This document shows positions 24,901 through 36,096 of a stretch of DNA of 64,000 nucleotides, one piece after another. A program made the position numbers and the translations under genes. Source of the stretch: Magnolia sinica (Eukaryota > Streptophyta > Magnoliopsida > Magnoliales > Magnoliaceae); assembly GCF_029962835.1 (NCBI RefSeq), contig NC_080582.1, positions 74,458,177-74,522,176 on the forward strand, given 5' to 3'. Position 1 is the stretch's first letter. Every line of letters begins with the position of its first letter. The notes beneath the pieces were generated by a model, which had not been told where the DNA came from, did not search any database, and saw only the letters and a program-made list of their open reading frames with translations.

Positions 24901-25432
24901 ACTTCTGGGTGTCCACTGGGTCCGTGGTCTGCGATGGTCCCCAAGCCCAGTGAGATCTATGCTCCCTTGAATTTTTATAATTTTCTGACCTTCCCATGCC
25001 GCGGTATAGCCCGCACGGGCTGTCGCTAAGTGTAAACGGCCATCTGGCTTGGAGGCCCGCACCAGGTTCTATCAGGACCCGTCTGACCTATTCAATTGGG
25101 CTAATCTTGGTCTAATTTATTTGTAATACCTCACTACGAGTGGCTTAAACAAACGGTCATGTGGCAAATCCTACGTGGACGCCCTAGGACACTGTTCTGG
25201 TTGGGCGGGACGTTATACTACACCTGATGTTCAAGTGATCAGGCGGATTCATTGGCTTCCTACGGCTGATTAATTAGATTGGTGTGGATCTTTACTGGTA
25301 CCACTCCTGTATACACTAACATTGAGTGCTAATGGTCATTAAGTAATATTTAGGTTAATTAAATAAAAATAAAAAAATAAAAAATTGATGAATTTTTGGA
25401 AATCCAAAACAGCGAAAATTGAGGATGTTACA
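21918..25432 (-). repeat. 5' LTR of the 12648-25432 element
   Basis: 3515 bp, TG...CA ended, about 98% identical to 12648-16163. As the element lies on the minus strand, this is the LTR that would drive transcription. A TATAAAAG box lies on the minus strand at 24041-24048, followed by a purine-rich leader (minus strand of about 23880-24000). Confidence 0.9.
24041..24048 (-). promoter_or_regulatory. TATA box in 5' LTR
   Basis: The minus strand reads TTATAAAAGGCCTTATTTGG. The same box is at 14772-14779 in the other LTR, and equivalent TATA motifs occur in the solo LTRs at 29765 and 38895. A transcription start is expected about 30 bp downstream on the minus strand. Confidence 0.55.
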
Positions 25433-25469
25433 TGTAGACATTTAACCAACATTGCTCCCAAGGAGTGGC

Positions 25470-25830
25470 CTTCATAGGGCCAAACATATGTGGGCCCATG
25501 GCTTCATACAAGGGTCTCATACACAACATAAGGGGCTACATACAATCTCAACGGGCCTCATACAATCATAATGGGCCTTACTATATGGGCCTGACATATC
25601 ACAATGGCTCGCATCATATGGACTTCATATACAACAAATCGAGCCTCATCATATGGGCCTCATATACATCAAGTGAGCCGCATCAACGGGCCGTACCAAA
25701 GGGCCTCATAAACGTCAAGCAAGCCGCATTAACCAGCCGCACCAATAGGCCTCATATACATCAAGTGAGCCGTACAAATGAGCCTCATATACATCAAGTG
25801 GGCCACACACATTCCCAAAAAAATGAATCG
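25470..25830. repeat. Degenerate minisatellite in LTR, ATGGGCCTCATATACATCA unit
   Basis: About ten imperfect units of 30-40 bp containing GGGCCTCATATACATCAAG and GAGCCGCA. The same array, better preserved, lies in the sister LTR at 41950-42345. Confidence 0.7.
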
Positions 25831-25879
25831 TATCGAAAGATCATCTAGACCATACTACAACTAGCAGTGGAGATAATGA

Positions 25880-26115
25880 TTTCCACCGTTTAAATCCTAT
25901 AGGGCCCACCATAGCATTTATTTTCCATCCAATCTGTCCATACGGTCACAAAGACCTGGTTTAAGAGGAAAAACAAATATCATTTTGATCCAAAACTTCT
26001 GTGCTCCTAAGGAGTTTCAATGGTGGACGATCAATCCCATGTTGATTATTGCGGTGTGGTCCACCTGACCAACGGTTGGATAAAACATATACATCAAGGT
26101 ATCGCCTAGATGAAC
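25880..26115. repeat. Palindromic GTGGGCCCCAC-type sequence inside LTR
   Basis: CTATAGGGCCCACCATAGCA through TTTTGATCCAAAACTTCTG to GGTGTGGTCCACC and AACATATACATCAAGGT shows the landmarks of the dispersed palindromic family in shortened form. From here to about 27000, GATGGACGG...GTGGGTCCCAC strings recur, so this LTR seems to have absorbed and amplified pieces of that family. Confidence 0.5.
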
Positions 26116-26573
26116 GATTGGGATATAACACATCCCTCATTTCCAGGCCCCCGGAACTTGCAGCGTCCATACAGCAGCCATGCTGCTCGTCGAGCAGATG
26201 GACGATATGGATGAAACATTACATCATGGCAGGTCCCACAGCGTCTGCACAGCCTGGATTTCAGGCACGTGCACCACGTGTGGGACCCATCTACATCTTC
26301 ACAGATGGTTGGACGGTATCGATAAAACACATATATCACGATGGGTCCCACCATCCCAACTGGACGGTGTGGACACCACACGTGCCACCTGAAGATCCCA
26401 CCTTCTGATGGACGGCGTGGATAAAACACACGTGCCAAGTGGGCCTCGTCCAGATGAACAAACGGTGTGGATGGATACACACGTCAGCTGGGTCCCACAG
26501 ACCCTGCTGACGTCAATACAACGCTTGGCCATAAAGAAGATGGTGGGTCCCACGTAAGGCTCATCATAATATT

Positions 26574-26590
26574 ATATATATATATATATT
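26574..26590. repeat. TA microsatellite
   Basis: Short run of TA dinucleotides inside the LTR segment. Confidence 0.9.
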
Positions 26591-28205
26591 GTTATTACAA
26601 TTATTATTTTATTTGTTTTTTTATAGATCTACAGCGTCCAGCATCCCATGATGGACGGCTGGATGAAATACATACATCAAGTGGCCCACTGTCCAAGCAA
26701 TGGACGGTGTGGATGCCACATGTGTAATGGGTCCATGTGATGGATGACATATATAAAACACATACATCAGCTGGGTCCCACAGACCTTGCTGAAGTCACA
26801 GCAGTGGGACCCACAGAGCTTGGTGGCGTTAATACACCAGCTATATAACTGGTGTGAGGTACCCAGCCAACCCGTTTTCTCATTTCAGGTGGGTCCCTCA
26901 TGCGTGGCCCACCAAAACTTGTTGTCACTGTACAGCAGTTATATGGCTATTATAGGTACACCGGCCAATCAGCTTTCAAGGTGAGGTCCATCTCGTGGAC
27001 GACGTGGATCAAGTGGGTCATACAACAATCATCATCATCAAGAACAAAAAGAAAGAGAGAGAGTGTGTGTGTAGTGGAGGGACCCTGCCACTATGGGCCC
27101 CGCATATGATTACAACACATACATCAAATTGGGTCCCATCACAAGTGGGCCATCAAATTGAAAACCAATGGTAGATCACCCACTGATTTCGCTCCTTCTA
27201 GGCTTCTTGGACTCCTAAACTCCTTACCTTTCCCTTTGATGATGGAAGATGAAGACTGAATAGTGGAGATGGGTGATAGGGTGGTAGGGAGTGGGCCACA
27301 CCATAGCTTCTCCATGGGAAGCTTGGACGATCACCTCTCCTTGGGTTGCTTGGAATAATGGTGGAGAAAATGAGAGAGAGAGGAGACGTAAGGAGAGAGG
27401 GATGGGTTGTTGTAAGAAAGGTTCACTTTGGGGATGGCAGAGAGAGGGGTGTCATGCTTTGTTGGTAAGAGAGGCATAGGTGTTGTACCTATTGTACTCG
27501 ACTTGATTGATGTGATTGATTTGATAGATTCTCTTATGATTTGTAACGCACGGTGTTTTCCTTGAGATAAATATGGGCCCACAACTCTTGGCCTGGGTAT
27601 CGCATCGACGCGCGAGACGTAGCGTTAGAACCGTGACGACGGTGCGGTGGCAAGAGTACAAGTCTCGGGTCGGGTTGACTCAGATCGACAGGATGTGACT
27701 CAGGGTCGCACGCAAATGTCGATTATAGATCGTGGGTCATCATAATTCAATAGGGCCGCGGGAGTCTAAGGAATGGTACGGTCTAGGATATGGGTCTTAT
27801 ACATATGTTTGATTAATGCACCCTATTATAGTATTAAGTTATTTTATGATTATATTTTTGTATTTGATAATTCGATTTGTACTCGTGTATATCGAGCCCT
27901 GTAAAATTATATGTGGGGTGACCAACTTTAGGCTCGTTATCCTAGTCTTATACGATCGACTAAGGTTAAACACGAACGACTAGCAGTAGTTGGAGCTACA
28001 TGGGATGATTCGCACTCAATGTCACTTTTGTCTAGGGTCCCTTATTATTGATTGTATTAGTCCAATGCATGACCCGATCATTCTCATGTTTGGTGGTTGT
28101 ATAACATTCAAAGGAATCTAATATATTATTATTACCATTAATTTAAATTTATTCATAATTGTTAATACGTTACGATCATACAAAAACTTATGAGCTGGGC
28201 ATGGT

Positions 28206-31200
28206 TGTAACGCTCCAGATTTATGTCAACCTGGAGTTAGACATCCTTAGGCAATGGGTCGATCCTAACCCCTTGTTAACTTCTCAGACTCAAATCCCAA
28301 AGTCTAAAATCCTTTTTTAACCCATTTCCTTTAAAATCTCACTTTTCACCACCTTATTCTTAAATTTTTCTAACTACTTTCATATTAGACATGGATCCTA
28401 AAGTTTAGGTGATGAAAAACAATGCTTAAACAAAACATTATTATAAATAGTAAATAAATAAATAAAATGGGTTTTTGACCATTAACCTTATGGAATATTA
28501 CAAAATAAATAGGTTATTTAGATAGAGCAGTTTCTCCTACCCAAAAATCATATATTGCATGTCGAATAAATCATCTCGGGTTGTAAAATACACCCATTTC
28601 AAAATCCCATGGCAAAACACCACAGCGGGCGGGCAGCGCCACTTCCAAGTCGGCAGCGCGCCGCCGGAGCACCAAGTTATGGTGGACCCTCGCTGCAGAT
28701 TTTCTGCACTTTTTGAGTAACTTCAAAAAGTCATATCTCCCTCGTTATAACTCCGATTTAAGTGATTCAAAATTCAGATTGAAGCTTTATAAGTCTAGTT
28801 TCATATAAAAATAAGTGAAAAATATAATAAAATTTTTAATATAGTTAAATATGGGTTGTTGTGACAACTATTTAAAAATTATTAGTTTGGACAGCTGCTA
28901 CTTCTAGAATTTTTATAATTTTCTACAATATGAAATCTAATGAAATTTGGTAGAGATGAAGTAGACTTGATGATGAACTACTAGACAAATAATTAAAATA
29001 ATATACTAACTAAAAGTGCTAAAAGGGACCATAGAATTACCCTAGGACCTTATTCTGTCGTAATTAGGGCGGAATTTAGTTAAGTACTAAACTAAACAAT
29101 TGATGGATTTGGCTTGAACCACTTTTTATACGAACTACAAAATCCAAAACCTTTATAATCACTAACCCAACATTACTTAAAAACCTACAAGCAATCTCAA
29201 AACCCAGTTGCTCTTAGGAGCATCTTGAAACTTCGTATCCGACCTAAACCACGCGTCGAAAGTCCGATTACTGCGAAACTATATGGTTATGACCGCCTTA
29301 TTGGGCTTGACGACTATCTCAGAAATTAAGTCTAAATAGTATCCCGAACTGCACAACTTGGGCCCGGAGCGAAGTGTGTGAGAAACGCGAATATCTTTAG
29401 AAAATGAAGTTAAACTTAAGTGATTTGAGTCATTCGCTTGCAGGCCAAATGTAAAGTTTCAGACCGTCAGATTCTGACCCAACTACACTCTCGGATCAGG
29501 AAAAAATTTTAACACAGGTCAGTGTACTTGTGGCCCTGATCAAGCAACGATATCCGTTGAACTGAAACTGATCCCCCACGGTCGATCCGCTGATCCGATC
29601 GAACCAAAATCTTAACCTGACTTAGATCCGATGTCAGGGAACTTGCCCCTGACCGTGTGCAGGTAAAGGACCTCCAGATGTGCTCCGTTGGACCAAAATA
29701 GATGCCCTTTGGCTATAACCTAAGTATACCATGGCCTTGGGGCCATTTGCATCAATTTTGGGCCTATATAAGGCCCTTACCTCACCCCACCTCTCTCATA
29801 TACGAATTTTCTCAAAACCCTAAGGGAGAGAGAGAGAGAGAAAAGGAGAGAAAAGAGGAAGGAAGGAAGATGGATTCTTGGAGATCGTTGTTGGGATCTC
29901 CTCCCACCACACCACGCGCCGATACACCTCTCTCTTACGCTACACAACTTGTTTCGATTTCGATTTGGGTAAGAAATCCTAACCTTAATCTCGATTTAGG
30001 GATTCGAATAGAGGTATTTGTGAAATAGCTAACTTATTTCATTGTTTAGGTAGTCGTTGTGCCGTAGACAAAGATGTAGTGTTCAAACTAAGCTCGGTAC
30101 GGGTTTACCAGCGAAAGGTGCAGACTATAAACGTTTAGGTTATAGTTTTTAAGGCTTTCAATGTCAACTAATGATTTATGTTTGACTTAATTGCTGCCAT
30201 ATGATCCTAGTTACGATGCTTTGTATATATTATACATATGTGAACTATGTTGAATTCAAAGATGCATTCCACGTGTTTGTTGAAATGTTCGAATGAATAT
30301 GAAATTATAATTTGTGTTCATCATGATTGTAAACGTAGGATTCATGGTTGTCATCGGCATTATGATTACTATGTGTGATGATTTGCTATAATATATGTCG
30401 TAACTAACCTAGTTCATATATTGGGTAAAGGGTAGCCTAAGTGTTTGATAAAATGCCTGAATAAGTAAATGCTTGCTGAATTGTATTTAATGAGGCCATT
30501 GAGATGGGATTCTCAATTACCTTGTCTATAGTTACAGTTTTTTTCATGTAACCTATCTTGCTACTACGTGATTTATGGATGAATGCCTATGTATGATAAC
30601 ATGTACTCTATGTGTTCGCTAAAATGCTTATATGAGATTTATATCTGAATTGGTTGCTACATGCTGTTTTGACTAGCACATATGAATGCCTATTGTATTC
30701 AAAATGTAATTGGGGCTACGATGTAGTCCAGGCAATCAGTAATGGTTTACGATCCGTGGCCTAACTGTTTTAACCACCATGGATACGTTCGAGGAATCTG
30801 AGTCGTACGCTAGTTATTGACAGTGGCTTGGCCACGAGGAGTGTATATGCGCTCCATGTCGATTAACTCAATGTACACTCGTAGCAGTCGAGCTTATCAA
30901 GTAACCCGATTAACCCAATGTATGTTCACCATGTATGGATGCTACTGCTTGAACCTAAGGTACCAAACTTACCAGTGAAAACCTGTTTAACCTTGGTACC
31001 ACGATCTACTAAGACTCATGAGCTGGGCATGGTAGTGTATGAGACACCATGGTTGAGCTATCGGCCTACGCCGGGGCGACGAGCCTCCTCATAGTGACCA
31101 GTGAGTAACCCAAACTCATGAGCTGAATATGGTGGTGTATGGGACACTATATTCGAGCTGTCGGCCTACACAGGCGCAGCCTGGCTGTGGTCCCCAGTCG

Positions 31201-32228
31201 AGTTGGTGACGAGCCTTTGAAAATAGACTGCCAGTTGGTAGGGCGTTAATGGAGTGACTTCAATTATACACTAGGACTATGCTAAGGTGATGAGTCTTTC
31301 CGTAGTAACCTCGAGTATAACTAGGCCTATGTTCACGGTGATGAGCCTCTCCGTAGTGACTTAGAACTTGCCTACCGTATGTGATTAACTAGGATTGACG
31401 ACCCTAGATGGATCATTGTTTGGGTTAATGATATAAAGGGAGGTAACTTAGCTTCCCAAACATGTTGTATGAATATGCTTAATTAAGAACTTGGCTAATC
31501 ACGCATATGCACCGCATTGCATGTGCCTTTGGCATTAGAGTTGAGTACAGCGGGAGTGTTGCATGCCATGATCATAAGATGATGTCGCAGAGGGAGTGCA
31601 GGCAAGGGCATACATCGTTATCACATATCATTATTGCATTAACAAGAGTAATTAGGACCTGATTGTTGTACTGCTTTATCATTACTACTTGATTGAATTG
31701 ATAACATGTTAACGTTTGCGTTATAATTCCACTAAATTAGCTACTCATTCCCACCTGGGACGGTATTTTTAAAATATCACCCAGATTCTATTATAAATGC
31801 AGGTAATGACGGAGTCTATGTAGCTGAAATAGACTTCGTGAATCAGGAGGAAGAATTCTCCTACGTTCAGCTCTCAAGCGGGTCTATGTAGACCTTGTGC
31901 TAATTCGACGGGATTACAGAGCTATATGATTTAGTCGAACACTTTATATTTTTGGTATTTGGCATAATTTAGAACAACACATGTATATGTTCAGCCTGGT
32001 GACATACTCATACTCTGAAAATTGTGAAATACTCATGTACTTTATATACCTATCACAGTCTTCCGCTTGCTTAACTTAATTATTCCTAGAGTATGATATG
32101 TTGTTTTAGTATAATCTCACTCATGTTCGAATGCATTCATAATAATCATCATAATCTATATTGCATAAGTAATGCGTTGGAACTTAGGAGTTGAGCTTTG
32201 CTCGACCCCCGATTTTCAGGGCGTTACA
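28206..32228 (+). mobile_element. Solo LTR, 4.0 kb, TSD ATGGT
   Basis: Begins TGTAACGCTCC, ends CAGGGCGTTACA, and is flanked by a perfect five-base duplication ATGGT (28201-28205 and 32229-32233). Landmarks in order: a GC-rich block (28620-28690), a TATA box (29765-29771), a GA-rich leader from 29824, TGAGACACCATGGTTGAGC (about 31040), CCTGGGACGGTATTTTTAAA (about 31757) and ATGCAGGTAATGACGG. The same order, inverted, is seen in the LTRs of the 12648-25432 element, so this is a related family. No primer site, polypurine tract or coding sequence is present, so it is a solo LTR left by recombination. The 108-codon frame at 29702 spans the leader and shows no domain. Confidence 0.85.
29765..29771 (+). 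promoter_or_regulatory. TATA box of solo LTR
   Basis: GGGCCTATATAAGGCCC, about 55 bp upstream of the GA-rich leader. Placement matches the LTR promoters elsewhere in the window. Confidence 0.5.
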
Positions 32229-33393
32229 ATGGTGGTATGAGACACCGTGTCCGAATTGTCGGCTTATACTGGGGTGACATGACTGCCATATTGGTAAAAA
32301 AATGGGGTGACAAGCCTATCATATTGGTATAAAATTGGGTGATGAGCCTCCCCGTAGTAACCATTAAGCACTAGTGAAGGCCATGAGCCTAATGTATTAC
32401 TAGTTGAATTGATGTCGTGACTTCATCACATTTGTGTTTTGGTTATGACCCTTACATTATTTGTTGTCGTCCTTGGGTGATGAACCTTAAAATGGATTAA
32501 GAGACATAGGTCAAAAGCTGATACGACCGCATCAAGTCTCATGATCCAGATAAAGACTCGTGATACAATAACGGTATCTTGTCTTTATCAAATCACTGCT
32601 TGAACTGAAATTAATAATTATTTGGCTAATCATGCATATCATGACAGTTGTTATAATAGGTAGTTTGTGAAAGGTGTTAAGTTGCATGATGAGAGAATGT
32701 TGGCATTTTACAAAATATTCTTTGAAGACACTTGTTGAGGGAGTGTTGGATTGTGAGTATCATTCATCATCAAATTATAACATGCATGCACTTAAAGTGA
32801 CTAGATATGAAATTTTTTGTTTTATTATGTTATCATTACCTACGCTTAATCATATTGATAACATGCGTAACTTAGGAAATAGTATCACTGAGTTAACTAC
32901 TCACTTCCACCTGAGACGGTGTTTTAAAACATCAATCAGGTGATATTGTGGATGCAGGTACCCCTGAGATCTCTGACGAACAGGCATAGAACAGCTTGCA
33001 CTTCCACCGTGATGCTTTAAGAGTGTTGGGTGAAAATAGAAAATTTTACGTTTTATTCAATTTTGTACATGTATATATTAGTGTCTCAACTAGGTATACT
33101 CCGTGTGTTAATTTTGTTGAATGTTCACTGTGGCTTGCATAGTCTCCACCTAGGTAGACACCAATTTTAGAATTATACATTTTGAATATTAGCCATATAT
33201 TTATGGGTTTAGTTATTTCTACTTAACTTTTGATGACGCTAATTCAAAGCCACTCTGATTATTAATTAATAGTGGATGTTAACAGGATTGTGCGAGCATG
33301 TGGGAACTCACCCATGTGCATTTTGCTAGATTCACACCCAGGGACTTGAGATCGAAGTCTTCGTACTCGGGCACTGATTTTCGAGGCATGACA

Positions 33394-33970
33394 AGTCCGA
33401 ATCGGAAAATGGATTCTAAGTTTATCCGAGTTCAGTTTCAATTATATTCCTTAGAGAGCCGTCAAATGGAAAGTCATAACTAATTTTTTGGTTAATCACC
33501 CATCTCAGAAGATTGACTAAGATTCACAACAGGTAATTGATATATGTTAAGTCGATATTATCTCATGGAAGCTAATGTTCAACGGTTTAAGGACAGATCA
33601 GTCGGCAAGAGCCGAAATTGTGATTATAGCTCTTACTAGCGAAATACGAGATGACCTTTCAATTAGGATTCAATTGCACTAATAATCAAGCCAAATACGA
33701 GGCCTTGATTATCGTCCTGCATATATTAAAGGAGCTAAAGGTGCAAATTTTCAAAAAAAAAGGGGGGGAATTCTTAGTTAATAGTCAACCAACTCAATAG
33801 TGTATATAAATATACGAATGATACATTGACTCTATACTATGAGGCAACTCGATTGTTGTTAAGTTATTTCAATAAAGTCATAATAGACTTCATGCTAAGA
33901 GGAGGAGAAGGATGAGGCAAAGGTCTATCAACGACAGATTGGATTAACAAGCCATTGATTATCATAATAT
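33394..33970 (+). pseudogene. Ty3/gypsy (Tat-like) pol remnant, downstream half with second RNase H
   Basis: Continues the gene broken at 9663. GKWILSLSEF is readable at 33404-33433, NYIP follows, and TNFLVNHPS lies at about 33479, matching the linker after the first RNase H domain in Tat elements. Then come WKLMFNGLRTDQSARAEIV (from about 33568) and CTNNQAKYEALIIVLHILKE (about 33675-33735), signatures of the second, archaeal-type RNase H that marks the Tat group, and ATRLLLSYF (about 33845). The sequence is full of stops and shifts. Integrase could not be recognised further on. Confidence 0.8.
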
Positions 33971-35320
33971 GCAGCCTACCAATTCTTAAAGGAATCGGTT
34001 GATAAAGGGCCACGTGGAGAGAAGCTAACAGTAATAACGTGGTAGCTTTATTGTAGTTAGAAAGAACTGAGGTGATCTCGTTAATTGACCTGATATGGCA
34101 ACACTCATAAGGGGTTGATTAAGAGAAAGCTGATGACAACAAAACGGGATGGATTGATCGAAACTAAATTAACAGGTGAGAATACAACTCTATACCATTT
34201 TTTGTAATTTTTCCTCTGTTTATATCATCTCCACTTAATTGGATGTCTCGAGCCATTAAGTAACTAGCTCAGATTTCATGACAAGTGCTGACCAGGTGGA
34301 GATCCTTTGCATCAAAATGTTTGTCAGTGAACCAATATGGACTAATTTCTCTTTTTAAGAAAAGGTAAAACAGATGGTCATGCTAGTCAAGCTGGAGAGA
34401 AAAGAAATAATTCGAACAACTGTCAAAGGAAGTAGATTTCACATAAGCAAAAATTTGCCAGCAACCATAAGAAGGCAATTGGTTGATAGATTTAGTGACT
34501 TTTCCACTAAAATTTGAGAAATATTTATTGAGTCATAATTAAAATAACTAGAAATGACCTCTTCTTAGTTGAGGATCTTTGGTTGAAAAAATATACATGC
34601 TTTTGTACATGTGAGAAAGAAGGAAATGAGCAAGTGCTACTTGTTCTCCAGACTCGAGAGTTTTGACCAAACCAATGTACACTTTGGTCGTTTGATCAGC
34701 TATGAAACAAAAAGAAGAAACAATAAAGTCATGTCAGGAAGAAGACACAATGCTCCTGATGGATAATTTCACCTTTAACTTTTGCTTCTTGTTGTATGAA
34801 TGGGTTGTACAACTTGTGAGCGTAGGAATGGTTGAAAGTAATCTCACTAGGGGTGTACCTTAGATAGAATTCAAATCATATGGGTAAAAGCCCCGTTAGG
34901 GCACATACATCTAGGATGGTCGACCTCATGAAACTACTATTGAAGTGAAAAGAGTTGGTCGAACGACTCCAGAAACAAGTCATTATGGTGACAAGAGTTA
35001 GATTGGATTTAATCTCGCAAATAGATAAGTGAATACATTTAGCAATATTGATTTCACTCCACAAAGAGAAGTTTTTTGCATTTACATGTGTAACATTAAT
35101 TGTCAAATGATGGTTGAAGTGATTTTTAATATAAAAGTTGGGGTTGGAATACAAAATTGTATACTCTGAATAACACGTGGTGACAGTCCACAAGAGAAAT
35201 AATACAACAGAGACGCCATTTGAAAATCGACAAATGAGGGGTGTGTGACATGGCATTACAATAAATGCTTTTAAAAGTCATTTATGTTTCTCTCCATTCT
35301 CAGATGAAAAGAGAGAAATG
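33971..35320 (+). other. Probable 3' remainder of the Tat-like element, unreadable
   Basis: AT-rich sequence downstream of the RNase H remnant. Neither integrase motifs nor other domains were recognised. The 126-codon minus frame at 34876-35256 shows nothing recognisable. Confidence 0.35.
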
Positions 35321-35329
35321 TGGGCAATG

Positions 35330-36096
35330 TTTAGGCATGACATGGGTAGTCACAGAGGAACGGCATAAATGAAGCCATGTGGAACAGATGCGATCTTTAT
35401 GTCATGCGCGAGATATTCGGAGGATAGCTCACTTCTGAGTGATCTTTGAAAAGGTGTGTCATACACGTGATTTAAGATAAGTACTCTCAATTGTTAGGGT
35501 TATGTCAGTGTTAGAGAACATGCGGGATATTCTGGATAGGATAAGAATACTTTTGGGCAAAAGGCTTTACAATTGATGATATCAAAGATAGGCAATGGTT
35601 ATTCTCACGACTACATTAAGAGCTCTATGAATAGCAGCAGAAGGTGCAAAGAGAATGATCCAATCCAACCCTGAATCAAACAACACTGACAAAATCAATC
35701 AACCAGCATCAAGCTGTACGTTTATCCCTAGTCTCTAGGAGTAGTTTAATTCCTTAAGTTTTAGCTGTAATTTCTTTTCGTCTGCTACTTGCATGGTACA
35801 CCTGAATGAAGACCTTAGTTCTAAAAAAATTTAGCTGTAATTCCCTTCCATTTGTTGTCTGCACACCAGACATGAAGGAAAATATTAGCTATAGGAATTG
35901 TCCACTTACACTTGTATGATGGGTCGACAATAACTTGTAATATTTAGTGTTAATTGATCTTTAGTCATCAACGCGTTACTCCACGAAGCGCCTCACTGCT
36001 CTCAACCAGGTCAGCGATTCTGATTTTTAGTGGTAAGTTCTCATCTCTCTGCATTCATTCACAACCTCCGCAAATCGCTTGATATTACACTCGACA
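35330..36096 (+). repeat. Possible LTR of the Tat-like element
   Basis: Downstream of pol there is a TATA-like GAGCTCTATGAATAGCAG at about 35620, a long leader-like region, and an end GATATTACACTCGACA at 36096. This is followed by ATTAGCTCAACAGGC, which could be a mutated primer site. No second copy was found, so both borders and the assignment are tentative. Confidence 0.3.

Larger units (their letters stand above)
12648..25432 (-). mobile_element. Complete non-autonomous Ty3/gypsy chromovirus-like element (LARD type)
   Basis: 12.8 kb, bounded by a perfect five-base target duplication TGTAG (12643-12647 and 25433-25437). Two direct LTRs of 3516 and 3515 bp enclose 5.75 kb. On the minus strand the sequence next to the right LTR is AGATGGTATCAGAGC, a primer site for initiator tRNA-Met. 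Next to the left LTR the minus strand reads a purine tract, TTTTTAAGGGGGGTAGA, preceded by GGGGACGAAATT. This tract, read as codons, resembles the pol C-terminus of plant chromodomain gypsy elements. The interior has no recognisable gag, protease, reverse transcriptase or integrase, so movement would need proteins from another element. Tekay/Del relationship is inferred from the long LTRs and the primer site. Confidence 0.85.
10831..27800 (-). mobile_element. LTR of TGTCATGCC family (minus), interrupted by 12648-25432
   Basis: Own sequence is 10831-12647 plus 25438 to about 27800, roughly 4.2 kb. The left end, TGTCATGCCCCAAACTC, matches that of the sister copy at 36171. Both share CTCGGGCGGGTAAGGCCACA, GCTAGGGCGTACAGTA, ATCGATAATCGGCCTA and ACATTTAACCAACATTGCTC in the same order. 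ACATA occurs at 10826-10830 and 27801-27805 and is the likely target duplication, but the right terminus lacks a clean TG/CA end, so that border is approximate. It appears to be a solo LTR with no coding sequence. Confidence 0.6.
9664..33393 (+). mobile_element. Solo-LTR-like element carrying the nested insertions
   Basis: The outermost insertion into the gypsy pol gene starts TGTAGCATTTC and ends GAGGCATGACA. The flanking five bases are AGGCT (9659-9663) and AGTCC (33394-33398), each one change away from AGGCC, the target predicted by the interrupted pol motif. Its own sequence is 9664-10830, about 27801-28205 and 32229-33393, roughly 2.7 kb in total; the rest is later insertions. The right-hand part has LTR-like landmarks shared with other copies here: TGAGACACC, CCTGAGACGGTGTTTTAAAA, GGATGCAGGT. 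No coding sequence. Orientation is inferred from those landmarks. Confidence 0.65.

Noticed and set aside
12648-25432. Segmental duplication of about 3.5 kb as explanation for the two near-identical blocks
   Set aside because: TG/CA ends, primer site, polypurine tract and a five-base target duplication show that they are LTRs of one element.
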